This document shows positions 17,775 through 27,327 of a stretch of 64,000 nt of DNA, piece by piece. Positions within the stretch are counted from its first letter, which is position 1; each line of letters opens with the position of its first letter. A program made the translations under genes and the position numbers. The stretch is from contig CP087563.1 of the NCBI GenBank assembly GCA_020974905.1, positions 186,001 to 250,000 of the forward strand. The letters are read 5' to 3'. A model generated the notes under the pieces. It was not told the DNA's origin and made no database searches. It worked only from the letters and a program-made list of their open reading frames with translations. The stretch is from Planctomycetes bacterium syqfu. Its GTDB lineage: Bacteria; Planctomycetota; Phycisphaerae; Phycisphaerales; Phycisphaeraceae.

Positions 17775-19319
17775 TTACTCAGCAGGCACCAGTTCGGCGT
17801 CTTCGGTTTTGTCCTTCATGGCACCGGAAGCGACGGGCTTGACATCTTCTTCGATCTTTTCACCTGCTTCGATTTTCTTGATCTGTTCCTGTACTTCGTC
17901 CATACGTTCCTTGAGCAGTTCGCGGGTGCGGATCAGGTTTTCCAGCAGGATGGCATTACGGACATCTTCCGTGCCTTCGGTTCCAACCTTGGGCCAGTCA
18001 CCGGTTTGGATCTTGCCAATGGCAGCTTCGAGTCCTGCAGCCAATTGCAGGTCCTTGAGGTTGTCGGTGATCCACTTGGGTGAGATTTCCTTACGGATTT
18101 CCGAGCCGTTTTCGTCATTGAGGATATCGCTGTCACGGCGAATCTTGAGCATGTCTTTGATCTGCTCGGGGCTCATGGCTACATAGAAACCGGGGTCCGG
18201 ATTGACGCCCCAGTTCTTGGCATCCTTGACGCGGTGAATCTTTTCGCCGTTGGGCAGATAGTAGTAAGCGTTGGTGATTTTCAGAGCACCTTCACCGGTA
18301 GCCAGCGGGCGAACCTGCTGGACGGACCCCTTACCGAAGGTACGTGTGCCGACGAATTTTGCACGGTGATTATCGTGTAATGCACCGGTGACGATTTCGG
18401 AGGCTGATGCCGATGATTCGTTGGCAAGGACGACGACTTCACCGTCAAAGACGGTGCCTGCGTCGGTGGAGTAGGTCACGTCTTCGGGGACGACACGACC
18501 TTTGACGGAGACGATCTTCTTGCCACCGGGCAGGAACATGTCTGCGACTTCAATGGCGGTAGGGAGCAGGCCCCCCGGATCAAAACGCAGGTCCAGGATC
18601 AAGGCCTTAGCACCATTGTCCTTGAGTTGTTCCAGAGCAGCCTTCATGTCCGGGCCGGAGTTCTTATTGAACTGGGTGAGTCGGATGTAGCCGATCTTGT
18701 TGACCGGGTCGAGCATGTAATCCCAGTGATGTTCTTTATCACGGGTGAAGCCTTTGACGGTTTGGATGTTGATGATCGCGCGGGTGATTTTGATGGTTTC
18801 CTTTTCGCCTGTCTTGTGACGAACGACGATGGTCACTTCGGTTCCCACTGGGCCGGTGAGACGATCGACTGCATCGGTGATGGAAAGGCCTTCGGTGTCT
18901 TCACCGTCGATTTCGTAGATGATGTCACCCGCCAGCACGCCGGACTTCCAGGCGGGGGATTCTTCCAGGGGGGAGACGATCTTCACGCGGTTGAGCGTTT
19001 CGTCGATCATGACTTCCGCACCGATCCCTGAGAAGCTGCCACCGACATGCTTGTCGAATTGCTTGATGTCTTCGGGGAAAAGGTAGGTGGTGTAAGGATC
19101 GTCCAGTGAACTGATCATGCCCCGGACAGCTGCTTTGAGCATTTTTTCCTGATCGGGCTCTTCGACATGCGAGACCACCAGTTCACGTCGGAGTGCGGTG
19201 AGCAGGCCGATCTGTTCAAAAGCGTCGCTGCGACGTGCCATGGTGTTGGAGGTCCATAGCAGGATGTTGCCTGCGACGAGTACCGCCAATAAGAGAACGA
19301 TCTTTGAGTTTTTGGGCAT
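17775..19319 (-). CDS. S41-family C-terminal processing peptidase
   Basis: About 514 residues: an N-terminal membrane anchor or signal (KIVLLLAVLVAGNILLW), a PDZ domain (SPAWKSGVLAGDIIYEIDGEDTEG) and the S41 serine protease domain. The catalytic serine is in NESSASASEIVTGAL and the lysine in GTRTFGKGSVQQ. The C-terminal tail is long and charged. It degrades or processes periplasmic proteins. The ATG of MPKNSK was chosen; a GTG three codons earlier is possible. Confidence 0.9.
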   Translation of the reverse strand: MPKNSKIVLLLAVLVAGNILLWTSNTMARRSDAFEQIGLLTALRRELVVSHVEEPDQEKMLKAAVRGMISSLDDPYTTYLFPEDIKQFDKHVGGSFSGIGAEVMIDETLNRVKIVSPLEESPAWKSGVLAGDIIYEIDGEDTEGLSITDAVDRLTGPVGTEVTIVVRHKTGEKETIKITRAIINIQTVKGFTRDKEHHWDYMLDPVNKIGYIRLTQFNKNSGPDMKAALEQLKDNGAKALILDLRFDPGGLLPTAIEVADMFLPGGKKIVSVKGRVVPEDVTYSTDAGTVFDGEVVVLANESSASASEIVTGALHDNHRAKFVGTRTFGKGSVQQVRPLATGEGALKITNAYYYLPNGEKIHRVKDAKNWGVNPDPGFYVAMSPEQIKDMLKIRRDSDILNDENGSEIRKEISPKWITDNLKDLQLAAGLEAAIGKIQTGDWPKVGTEGTEDVRNAILLENLIRTRELLKERMDEVQEQIKKIEAGEKIEEDVKPVASGAMKDKTEDAELVPAE

Positions 19320-19563
19320 GGTGATCACTTATTTAAAAGGATGGTTCAGGTTGCATCATATTTTAGGGTCAAGCGGCCTATGTATCAAAGAACCATTGAC
19401 TTGGAAAAAAGTTGCATTGGACGGATGAGTCTTTTGATGGCGGTTCAGACGCTGATGCCTGGTCAGGTAATTCGTGATCATGCAACTTGAAGATTCCTGA
19501 AACCGCCGTATTCTGATACGTGTATGATTCAACGAGATTAACCACTATCCATGACAGGTCCAC

Positions 19564-20079
19564 ATGATGCAGCGAATTTTTATCGGGATGATTGCCGTAT
19601 TGTTTTTGGTCGGATGCCAATCAACCCAACCGTTACCTTATGCCGCAGGTGAAGAAGGTGCTGCGCGGTTCATCCGCGCGGACTATCAACAGGTCGGTAG
19701 CAAGATTCAGGTGATCATTGATGGCTCAGCTTACAAGGTCAAGAGCGCATACATGCTCCGATCCAATGATCAGCAGGTTCAACCACTGGCGATCCAGCAT
19801 CCCAATGCCAGTTCCAGTGACATGAGCAACATCGGCAGCATCGGCGAAGGCTACATTGGTGGGAGTCGCCGAACGGGTGCGACCATCGGCGTCAGTAATG
19901 CCGGCAATGCGGTGCAATCCAAGACCTATGTCTGGTTTGACATGTTGTCGCTGGGTGATGCACCCTGGACATTGAAACTGGATGTGGAGGGCATCGGTGA
20001 ACTGGATATCGAACTGCCCGCCAAGGTCACCGAACCGGACGCTGCGATGCAGACGCCGACGCCTCAGCCAGTAAACTGA
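19564..20079 (+). CDS. Putative lipoprotein
   Basis: 171 residues with a type II signal peptide whose lipobox is LVGC, followed by a beta-rich mature part starting QSTQPLPYAAGEEGAARF. It probably sits in the outer or inner membrane. No family recognised. The alpha/beta hydrolase gene follows after 12 bp, so the two are likely co-transcribed. Confidence 0.6.
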   Translation: MMQRIFIGMIAVLFLVGCQSTQPLPYAAGEEGAARFIRADYQQVGSKIQVIIDGSAYKVKSAYMLRSNDQQVQPLAIQHPNASSSDMSNIGSIGEGYIGGSRRTGATIGVSNAGNAVQSKTYVWFDMLSLGDAPWTLKLDVEGIGELDIELPAKVTEPDAAMQTPTPQPVN

Positions 20080-20091
20080 TTTAACTTTCCC

Positions 20092-20862
20092 ATGTCTGAA
20101 ACCTTTGCCAAAGAGTCCATCAAGCTTGATGTCTGTGATATCGCCTGGCCTGCGATGGTCATGGCACCGCATGAAGTCTGCGATGAGCCGTGGTTAATCG
20201 TGAATTTGGCAAACGACTGTTTCTCAGCCTTGCGTCATACCACGTTTGGTGGGTTGATTCGTCCCATGCTCCGTGCCGGTCACTATGCAGCAAGCTTTAC
20301 GCTGCCATATCACCGTGAGTTGACGGACAAGTCCATGGGCCATGAACTTCAAGCCTTTTTTGCAGCGATGAAGCAGGGGATTGATGTCTTTGGGCAGATT
20401 CGTCAGGCAGGGCAAGCACTCATCGATCATGTCACCGAAACCATGATGCTCGTCGAACCGAAGCATGTGGTCATCGCAGGGACAAGTCGCGGGGGGATTT
20501 CCGCATTGCATGTGATGTCAGCCGACGAGCGCGTGCAGGCAGCAGCATTGGTCTGCCCGGTGACCGACCTGTCCAGACTTACGGAGTTTGAGCAATTGAC
20601 TGGCAATCCGTTGTATGACCGATCCCATGCCATGTCACTGCTGGAGAAGGTTTCCAATCGCCCGATCTGGATCACCATCAATGAGTCGGACGAACGTGTG
20701 GATGAAAAAGCATGTCTGGCATTTGCTGATGCGTTGGCCGAGCAACATCCGATTCACCCCAAGCCGGTGATCTGGCCGGAGTCGGGCCATGCCGTGCCGC
20801 TGGAAGCCTATGCGTTGGGTGGCGAGCATCTGCGAGATTGGATTGCCCAGCAGAATGCGTAG
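20092..20862 (+). CDS. Alpha/beta hydrolase
   Basis: 256 residues. The nucleophile elbow is GTSRGG (GxSxG type). An aspartate follows in NESDERVDEKACLAFAD and the histidine is near the end in PESGHAVPLEAY, giving the expected Ser-Asp-His order. The substrate is unknown; the dipeptidyl-peptidase/acylglycerol-lipase style of core suggests an ester or peptide. Confidence 0.75.
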   Translation: MSETFAKESIKLDVCDIAWPAMVMAPHEVCDEPWLIVNLANDCFSALRHTTFGGLIRPMLRAGHYAASFTLPYHRELTDKSMGHELQAFFAAMKQGIDVFGQIRQAGQALIDHVTETMMLVEPKHVVIAGTSRGGISALHVMSADERVQAAALVCPVTDLSRLTEFEQLTGNPLYDRSHAMSLLEKVSNRPIWITINESDERVDEKACLAFADALAEQHPIHPKPVIWPESGHAVPLEAYALGGEHLRDWIAQQNA

Positions 20863-20962
20863 CAATTGCGTTTTTACCCAGAGTCACAGTGCCAAAGCAA
20901 AAGCATCACATCAGACTTCCGGGGGTGCAAAGCAGGTCGATTCGACCTACAATATCCCGACT

Positions 20963-21283
20963 ATGAGCAATCCACCTAGCAACAAACAGGTTCTGGAAGT
21001 TGTCGAGCCGCTGGGCAAGCGCGTCCTGATTCGCAAGGACCAGGACAAGAAGACAACCAAGTCGGGCATTCACCTACCGGACAAGATTGAGATTCCAACA
21101 TTGACCGGCCGCGTGGTGAGTATTTCTGCACAGGTTGAAAACGACATTGACTACCCGATTCAGCAGTATGACCGGGTGTTGTTCAACCCCAAGGAAGCGA
21201 TCCCCGTGGACTTTGAAGGTGATAATCGTTTGTTTGTTGTTCCGATTGAAAACATCGTTGCGGTGTTCCGAAAGGCGGACTGA
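20963..21283 (+). CDS. GroES-like co-chaperonin
   Basis: 106 residues with the GroES beta-barrel pattern: VEPLGKRVLIRKD, KSGIHLPDK (mobile-loop region), TGRVVSISAQV, YDRVLFNPKEAIPV and ENIVAVFR. No groEL gene is adjacent, so it is probably an extra co-chaperonin. The mobile loop is shorter than in E. coli GroES. aroA starts 3 bp downstream. Confidence 0.75.
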   Translation: MSNPPSNKQVLEVVEPLGKRVLIRKDQDKKTTKSGIHLPDKIEIPTLTGRVVSISAQVENDIDYPIQQYDRVLFNPKEAIPVDFEGDNRLFVVPIENIVAVFRKAD

Positions 21284-21286
21284 TCG

Positions 21287-22600
21287 TTGGTCGATACGCT
21301 GCTCATTGAACCCTTAACCGATTCCTTTACGGTGAGTCTTTGCCCGCCTGGGAGTAAGTCGCTGACCAACCGCGTGGTGCTGCTTGCTGCGCTGAGTTCA
21401 GGCACCTGTGACCTCACCGGCCTGCTCGTAGCTGACGATGCCAATCGTATGCGTGAAGCGCTCATTGCACTGGGAATCGATTGGCAGGCCACCGGCCCGA
21501 CGTCCGCGAAAATCACCGGCAACAGTGGCAGCTTCCCAACGCCCGATGCCGACCTGTTCCTGGGCAATGCCGGGACCGCCACCCGCTTTCTCACCGCAGC
21601 CTGCTGTCTGGGGCAAGGCAAGCGGACCATTGATGGCATCCAGCGCATGCGCGAACGTCCCATTGCCCAACTGGTCGATCCACTTCGCCAACTCGGTGCG
21701 GACATTCAATACGTTGGCAATGACGGTTTCCCACCCTTAACCATCACCGCTGCCCCCGGAAGTTTGCACGGCGGTGAGATCACCTTACAGCCGACACTCT
21801 CCAGCCAGTACATCTCCGCGTTATTGCAAATCGCACCATACCTGCCCGGTGGTCTGACCCTTCACTTTGACGGTCAACCCATCAGTATCCCGTACATCAC
21901 GATGACGTTGGCGATGATGCACCGGTTTGGTATCGAAGCGGATGTCGCGCCGGGCTTCAAGTCCATTACCGTGCCCGAGGGGGTGTACAAGCCGGTGGAC
22001 CTGCACGTTGAACCCGATGCCTCCAATGCCAGTTATTTTCTCGCTGCCGCTGCCGTGGTCCCGGGAAGTAAATGCACGGTCGAAGGTTTAGGCTTCCGGA
22101 GTGTGCAGGGCGATAGCGGGTTTGCTGAAGTACTCCAATTGATGGGGGCATCGGTGATCTGCGAACCGGACAGCATCACCGTCATCTCACCGCCCAAGGG
22201 TGAAAAACTCATCGGCATTGACATTGATTTAAACCATATGCCCGACATGGCGCAGACGCTTGCAGCTGTCGCCTATTTTGCAGACGGCCCGACCACGATC
22301 CGCAACGTCGGCAATCTCCGCGTCAAGGAGACCGACCGCATGGCAGCGATCCAGGTGGAGTTGATGAAGCTTGGTGCTGAAGTCGACATTGAAGGTGATG
22401 ACATCACCATCACACCGCCGGAAAATCCGTTGCATCCTGCAGACGAATCGGTGACGATCCACACCTATGACGATCACCGCATGGCCATGAGTTTTGCCAT
22501 CATCGGTCTGTGTAAGCCGGGCGTGGTCCTGGAAGATCCTAGTTGTGTGAACAAGACCTTTCCTGACTTTTACGATTACCTGAACCTGCTGCGCGGTTGA
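21287..22600 (+). CDS. aroA: 3-phosphoshikimate 1-carboxyvinyltransferase (EPSP synthase)
   Basis: 437 residues starting at TTG. Shikimate-pathway step joining shikimate-3-phosphate and PEP. Key blocks are PPGSKSLTNRVVLLAALSSG, LFLGNAGTATRF, RMRERPIAQLVDPL, HVEPDASNASYFLAAAA, RVKETDRMAA and YDDHRMAMSFA. The start lies 3 bp after the GroES-like gene. The unusual TTG is accepted because no ATG fits before the conserved PGSKS segment. Confidence 0.93.
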   Translation: MVDTLLIEPLTDSFTVSLCPPGSKSLTNRVVLLAALSSGTCDLTGLLVADDANRMREALIALGIDWQATGPTSAKITGNSGSFPTPDADLFLGNAGTATRFLTAACCLGQGKRTIDGIQRMRERPIAQLVDPLRQLGADIQYVGNDGFPPLTITAAPGSLHGGEITLQPTLSSQYISALLQIAPYLPGGLTLHFDGQPISIPYITMTLAMMHRFGIEADVAPGFKSITVPEGVYKPVDLHVEPDASNASYFLAAAAVVPGSKCTVEGLGFRSVQGDSGFAEVLQLMGASVICEPDSITVISPPKGEKLIGIDIDLNHMPDMAQTLAAVAYFADGPTTIRNVGNLRVKETDRMAAIQVELMKLGAEVDIEGDDITITPPENPLHPADESVTIHTYDDHRMAMSFAIIGLCKPGVVLEDPSCVNKTFPDFYDYLNLLRG

Positions 22601-22632
22601 TTGCGTTTTGCCGTTCGACGATTGATCCATTT

Positions 22633-24531
22633 ATGAATGACGCTTTTAAACAACTCGCTAAAGACCTGCTGCGGTTCAAGAAATTGTTCATCCTGGCATT
22701 CGTTGCTGCACTACTCAATGCCATTTGTTTCGGTGCTGGCTTGGGCATGTTCAAGTCTGCCAGCGAATTGCTTTTCAGCAGTCCTGATGATGGCAATATT
22801 CTTGCCAACAACATTCAACCCATCGTCGATAAAATCCAGGTTGTCGCGGACAAGCTTTCCGATGATGGCTGGAATGTGATTTCGGATCAGACCGTTGCAA
22901 ACATAGAGTCGGCTTTGCATACCATTGTCCTGTGGATGCCTGAAAAGCCGATGCATGCATGGGTTCTGGTTTTACTGGTCATTTTGTTTTTGACATTAAT
23001 CGGTAACACCGGGCGATTTCTGCATGAGTACATCGTGATCACCGTGGTGATGCGCACCGCGATGAATTGGCGTGCGCGATTGATGCGCCGCGTACTCAAT
23101 GGCCATGTACAACTGCTTCAACAGCAGGGCCAATCCGATCATCTGATTCGTGTTACAAACGATACTGCTGTTTTGGCCAACGCGCTGCGTGAAATTTTCG
23201 GCAGAACCGCAGGTGAAATGCTCAAAGCCGTCTTCGGAATCGGCACCGCATTTCTGCTTAACTGGAAATTGACACTCCTTGCATTAATTGGTGCGCCTGC
23301 CATTGCGATCCTTCTCCGTAAATTCGGCAAGACGATTCGCCGTGCCTCAAAGCGAGCATTGGGGCGTCGAGGGAATCTGGCAGCGATTCTGCTTGAGTCG
23401 GTCAGCGGCATTCAAGTGGTCAAGATCTTTGGTGCTGAAGGGTTTGAACGTCGACGTTTCTCCAACGTCAACCGTCAACTCTACAAAGATGAAATGAAGA
23501 TGCGTACCGCCCGTGCGTTGTCTTCACCTGTTGTGGAAATGATCTCGATGGTTGGGGTTGTGATTGTTGGGGCTGTGGCTGGTTGGTTGATCTTTGAACA
23601 TGATCAGCCGCCAAGTGAACTTGTTGCGGTGTTGCTTGCTTTGGGAGCCTCTGCTGCGGGTCTTAAGCCACTTTCGAATCTCAATAATCAGCTCCACGAA
23701 AGTGCCGCTGCTGCCGACCGTATTACCGAAATGTTGGCCATGCCCCAGGAACCTTTGGGGATTCATGCCAAGGATTTACCCGCATTGCCCCGTCATAAGA
23801 CATCGGTTCAATTCGACAACGTGGCGTTTACCTATGCATCTCAGGACAATCCAGCCATTGAGCACATCAACTTGACCATTGAGCATGGCATGGAAGTGGC
23901 CATCGTGGGGGGCAATGGTTCGGGTAAGTCGACATTGCTGAGTCTGCTGCCGCGATTGATACGACCTTCAGACGGCACGGTTAAAATTGATGGCACGGAT
24001 ATCAATACCATTAACCTGCGTAGCCTTCGCCAGCAAATTGCCGTCGTGACTCAGCAATCCATTCTGTTCAAAGGCACCATCGCAGATAACATCGCCTACA
24101 ATCACCGACACATTTCACGTGAAAAAATCGTCGAAGCTGCCAAGCTCGCATACGCCCATGATTTCATTGAAAACCTGCCCGGTGGCTATGACTACGAATT
24201 GGTCGAAGGGGGTAAGGGACTTTCCGGCGGACAATGCCAGCGTCTATGCATCGCGCGTGCGATTCTGCGTGATCCTGCCATTCTGATTCTTGATGAAGCG
24301 ACCAGCCAGATCGACGCAGAGTCCGAAGCCAAGATCAATGCAGCCTTGCATAAAATCCGCGAAGGTCGCACGGTGATGGTCATTGCGCATCGTTTAAGCA
24401 CCGTCGTCGATGCAGATATGATTGTTGTGATGGATGCAGGAAAGATCATCGATCAAGGTAAACACGACGAACTGCTTGAACGTTGTGACATTTACAAGCA
24501 ACTGACGCTGAATCAAATGGTCAGAACCTGA
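22633..24531 (+). CDS. ABC-type exporter, fused membrane and ATPase domains (MsbA-like)
   Basis: 632 residues: a six-helix transmembrane domain (to about residue 320), then an ATPase domain with Walker A VGGNGSGKSTLL, signature LSGGQCQRLCIARAIL, Walker B LILDEATSQID, and an H-loop in VIAHRLSTV. It works as a homodimer that exports lipid or other hydrophobic substrates; the cargo is unknown. An ATG at 22597 inside aroA is possible, but 22633 fits better. Confidence 0.88.
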   Translation: MNDAFKQLAKDLLRFKKLFILAFVAALLNAICFGAGLGMFKSASELLFSSPDDGNILANNIQPIVDKIQVVADKLSDDGWNVISDQTVANIESALHTIVLWMPEKPMHAWVLVLLVILFLTLIGNTGRFLHEYIVITVVMRTAMNWRARLMRRVLNGHVQLLQQQGQSDHLIRVTNDTAVLANALREIFGRTAGEMLKAVFGIGTAFLLNWKLTLLALIGAPAIAILLRKFGKTIRRASKRALGRRGNLAAILLESVSGIQVVKIFGAEGFERRRFSNVNRQLYKDEMKMRTARALSSPVVEMISMVGVVIVGAVAGWLIFEHDQPPSELVAVLLALGASAAGLKPLSNLNNQLHESAAAADRITEMLAMPQEPLGIHAKDLPALPRHKTSVQFDNVAFTYASQDNPAIEHINLTIEHGMEVAIVGGNGSGKSTLLSLLPRLIRPSDGTVKIDGTDINTINLRSLRQQIAVVTQQSILFKGTIADNIAYNHRHISREKIVEAAKLAYAHDFIENLPGGYDYELVEGGKGLSGGQCQRLCIARAILRDPAILILDEATSQIDAESEAKINAALHKIREGRTVMVIAHRLSTVVDADMIVVMDAGKIIDQGKHDELLERCDIYKQLTLNQMVRT

Positions 24532-24534
24532 TAC

Positions 24535-24558
24535 ATAGCCCGGTCATCCTGGCCGGGT
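24535..24558. repeat. Short palindromic repeat AGCCCGGTCATCCTGGCCGG
   Basis: An imperfect palindrome also found at about 42496 (AGCCCGGTCATCTTGGACGG) and, more diverged, at about 10532. At two of the three places it lies beside other palindromic repeats. Confidence 0.5.
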
Positions 24559-24578
24559 TGTCTTGGATGACACTGATA

Positions 24579-24731
24579 GTAACTTGCATAAAGAAATCGC
24601 CGCATCCGTCACTCCCGCGCAGGCGGGAGTCCAGTGGAACTTGCAAGTGCGCACGGAATGCCACTGGATTCCCGCCTGTGCGGGAATGACAAATCAAATA
24701 TCAATTTGGCGATTAGTCGCACGAACGGCTC
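24579..24731. repeat. Dispersed palindromic repeat, family A, copy 3
   Basis: The core is at 24608-24690, with outer ends GTAACTTGCATAAAGAAATCG and TTTGGCGATTAGTCGCACG. It has the same layout as the copies at 16337 and 38353. Confidence 0.7.
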
Positions 24732-24770
24732 TATCAAACCCATAACCAACAGAGTCAAGATGACTCGGCT

Positions 24771-24804
24771 ATATAAAAACAGACAAGCTGTTGGGCTTGT
24801 CTGT
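24771..24804 (-). terminator. Rho-independent terminator of trpS
   Basis: Read on the minus strand, ACAGACAAGC and GCTTGTCTGT (24779-24788 and 24795-24804) form a 10-bp stem followed by TTTTTAT. It is placed just after the trpS stop. Confidence 0.85.
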
Positions 24805-24831
24805 GTGGTGCGTTTATTGTGATACGTTGTC

Positions 24832-25803
24832 TTACAACCCAACGGCCTTGCGGGCGCGCTCGGTGACTTCGCCAACTTTTTCGCGGGCTGCTGCTGCACC
24901 GTCTGCAAGAACCTTTTCGACGTAACCCGGATCAGCCATCAACTCTTCGCGGCGTTTACGGGCATCACCGAAGTGATCGAGAATCAGATCAGCTAAGGCT
25001 TTCTTGGCATGACCGTAACCCATGCCACCAGCACGGTACTGGTTGGCTAAATCAACAGTCCGCTGATCGTCGCTGCCTGCAATGGCTTTGAAAATCTTGT
25101 ACACCGTACACGTTTCCGGTTCCTTGGGGTCTTCCATCGGCGTGGAATCGGTGACGATCTTGTTAAGCAGCTTCCGCAGCTTCTTCTCCGGCATGAATGG
25201 GTCGATGGTGTTGCCATAGCTCTTGGACATTTTCTCACCATCAAGTCCAGGCAATACGCCGGCGTCGGCACGGATGCGATGAGCAGGCAGCTTGAAGACT
25301 TCGCCGTAATGGTGGTTGAACTTCTGAGCTAAATCGCGCGTGATTTCGATGTGTTGAATCTGGTCTTCACCCACCGGCACAAAGTCGGGGTCCACACTCA
25401 AAATATCCGCAGCCTGCAAAATCGGGTACGTATACAAACCAATCGATGCGGCAAGGCCTTTGGCGGTTTTGTCTTTGTAGCTGGTTGCCTTATCCATCAT
25501 GTGCTTGGGGCACACGCACGAGAGTATCCAACTCAGTTCGGTGACCTGCGGGACATCATGTTGCAAATAAATGTTGGCTTGTTTGGGGTCCAGGCCGAAG
25601 GCGATGTAATCAATCACGATTTGGCGGATGTTATTGCCAAGGACCTCCGGATCACGAGTGGAGGTCAGAGCGTGATAGGAAGCGACGAAGACATAGACTT
25701 CGTACTCGCCCTGCATTTCGACGAACTGACGAATCGCGCCCGCATAGTTGCCAAGATGCAACTGGCCGGACGGTTGAATACCTGAAAGAATGCGTTTTTT
25801 CAT
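24832..25803 (-). CDS. trpS: Tryptophanyl-tRNA synthetase
   Basis: A 323-residue class I aminoacyl-tRNA synthetase. The HIGH-type motif appears as GIQPSGQLHLGNYAGA and the KMSKS motif as GEKMSKSYGNTI. PVGEDQIQHIEITRDLA, typical of bacterial TrpRS, lies between. Length matches the family. Confidence 0.95.
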   Translation of the reverse strand: MKKRILSGIQPSGQLHLGNYAGAIRQFVEMQGEYEVYVFVASYHALTSTRDPEVLGNNIRQIVIDYIAFGLDPKQANIYLQHDVPQVTELSWILSCVCPKHMMDKATSYKDKTAKGLAASIGLYTYPILQAADILSVDPDFVPVGEDQIQHIEITRDLAQKFNHHYGEVFKLPAHRIRADAGVLPGLDGEKMSKSYGNTIDPFMPEKKLRKLLNKIVTDSTPMEDPKEPETCTVYKIFKAIAGSDDQRTVDLANQYRAGGMGYGHAKKALADLILDHFGDARKRREELMADPGYVEKVLADGAAAAREKVGEVTERARKAVGL

Positions 25804-25862
25804 AGTCGGTACATGATAGCTATTTTCAAGCCTTTGCGCAGGTCTTCACTCGTGAAATCAAT

Positions 25863-25975
25863 TCATGAAACCACAGATAAACACAGATGAACGCAGATAA
25901 AGACAAAATTCACAGCATGTGGGTAAAACACCGCATCAGTATTTATCTGTGTTCATCTGTGGTTAATTGTCTTGA
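25863..25975. repeat. Inverted repeat ACCACAGATAAACACAGATG / CATCTGTGTTTATCTGTGGT type
   Basis: Left arm at about 25868 and right arm at about 25945-25973, about 50 bp apart between trpS and upp. This type of repeat is common in planctomycete and related genomes. No gene inside. Confidence 0.65.
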
Positions 25976-25986
25976 AACGAGATGCG

Positions 25987-26625
25987 TTACAACGTGCCAT
26001 AGAGTCGGTCACCCGCATCACCAAGACCGGGGACGATATAGCCGATATCGTTGAGACATTCATCGAGCGCTGCTGTGTAAATCGGCACATCGGGATAGGC
26101 GGTGGTGAGTTTCTCGACACCTTCGGGCGCAGCGATCAAACTCAAAAAACGAATGTCGGAGCACCCCTTGCCTTTGAGCAGTTCAATTGCAGCAGCAGCA
26201 CTGCCACCGGTTGCCAGCATCGGGTCGATCAGCAGCACCGGGCCGTCCGCAATCTGTGTCGGTAACTTCTCATAGTAACTCACCGGCTTCAGCGCTTCTT
26301 CATCACGGAACATGCCCACGTGTCCCATCACCGCCTGGGGCAGCAGTTGCATAACCCCCTCAGCCAACCCTAGACCCGCGCGCAGGATCGGCACCACCGT
26401 CACCGGCAATTGCAACTCATAGCCATCCGTTTCCTTGATAGGCGTTTTGACTTTAACCGTCTTGGTGGGCAGATCGCGTGTCGCTTCATAGGCAAGTAAC
26501 ATCCCAACCCGTGCCACCAACTCCCGAAATCGCGGGGTCGGCGTCTCTTCATCCCGAATCCGCGTGACAAGATGCGCAGCAACAGGATGATCCAATACAA
26601 ACAGTTGGCCAGTGTCTTCATTCAT
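25987..26625 (-). CDS. upp: Uracil phosphoribosyltransferase
   Basis: About 212 residues. Salvages uracil with PRPP to UMP. Family landmarks are FRELVARVGMLLAYEATRDL, VVPILRAGLGLAEG, the PRPP loop DPMLATGGSAAAAI, and a C-terminal uracil-binding GYIVPGLGDAGDRLYGT. I chose the start at MNEDTG for the normal family length. Confidence 0.95.
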   Translation of the reverse strand: MNEDTGQLFVLDHPVAAHLVTRIRDEETPTPRFRELVARVGMLLAYEATRDLPTKTVKVKTPIKETDGYELQLPVTVVPILRAGLGLAEGVMQLLPQAVMGHVGMFRDEEALKPVSYYEKLPTQIADGPVLLIDPMLATGGSAAAAIELLKGKGCSDIRFLSLIAAPEGVEKLTTAYPDVPIYTAALDECLNDIGYIVPGLGDAGDRLYGTL

Positions 26626-26686
26626 GTGTTGTATTGGACAACAGAGAAACAATTCTGGCAAGTATGAATCACTGTCATCACGAAGA

Positions 26687-26977
26687 TCAAAGCTTGATCT
26701 GATGATTGACTGGTGCAGTGAGAAGCAGGTTTAAAGCACCAGTCAGGATGTATCCCCACAATCCCATTATTAAGACAATACAGCCAAAATAAGTTGCATG
26801 ACTATGATTACCACCGAAAAACGGCATCCAGCCGAAATAGACAATTCCCAGGCAGGTTGTAAGTGTTGCAAGCACATAGCCCGCAACACATATCAGATGG
26901 TTGGAGAACTTGAAGATTGCTAAAAAGCCAAATCCAATGAATAGAATCATTGAACTGAAGATCATTAAATCACGCAT
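26687..26977 (-). CDS. Small hypothetical membrane protein
   Basis: 96 residues starting MRDLMIFSSMILFIGFGF, with about three membrane segments. The ATG is preceded by GGGGAAG at good spacing. The frame stays open to an ATG at 27061, which has no clear ribosome-binding site. Family unknown. The 265 bp between it and nfo hold nothing I recognise. Confidence 0.5.
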   Translation of the reverse strand: MRDLMIFSSMILFIGFGFLAIFKFSNHLICVAGYVLATLTTCLGIVYFGWMPFFGGNHSHATYFGCIVLIMGLWGYILTGALNLLLTAPVNHQIKL

Positions 26978-27327
26978 TGAAATCGCTTCCCCGGTAAGTG
27001 TTTGAATTGCGAGACATGACTGGAATGGATACTGACGAACACTTGGATTAAATCCGCGCATAAAAAAAGATCAGGACGAAGTTCTCAAATAAAGGAATGA
27101 ATAATATCGAACACTGAGTATTTTGCTTCGCCTGATCTACTCTCTAGCCACCAGTATGTTGCACTGTTCCTGTGTCGGATAGCTCCTTTCCAGGAAGGGC
27201 CCTTTGCTGTGACCCGTGTTGTTCGTCTCTTGTATTATGCAAAATTGATGAGCGCAGGTCAAGGGTTGAAGGGGGGTATTTTGAGATTTTTTACAATGTT
27301 GCAATTTGTCTTTTAATAACCAGCAAT

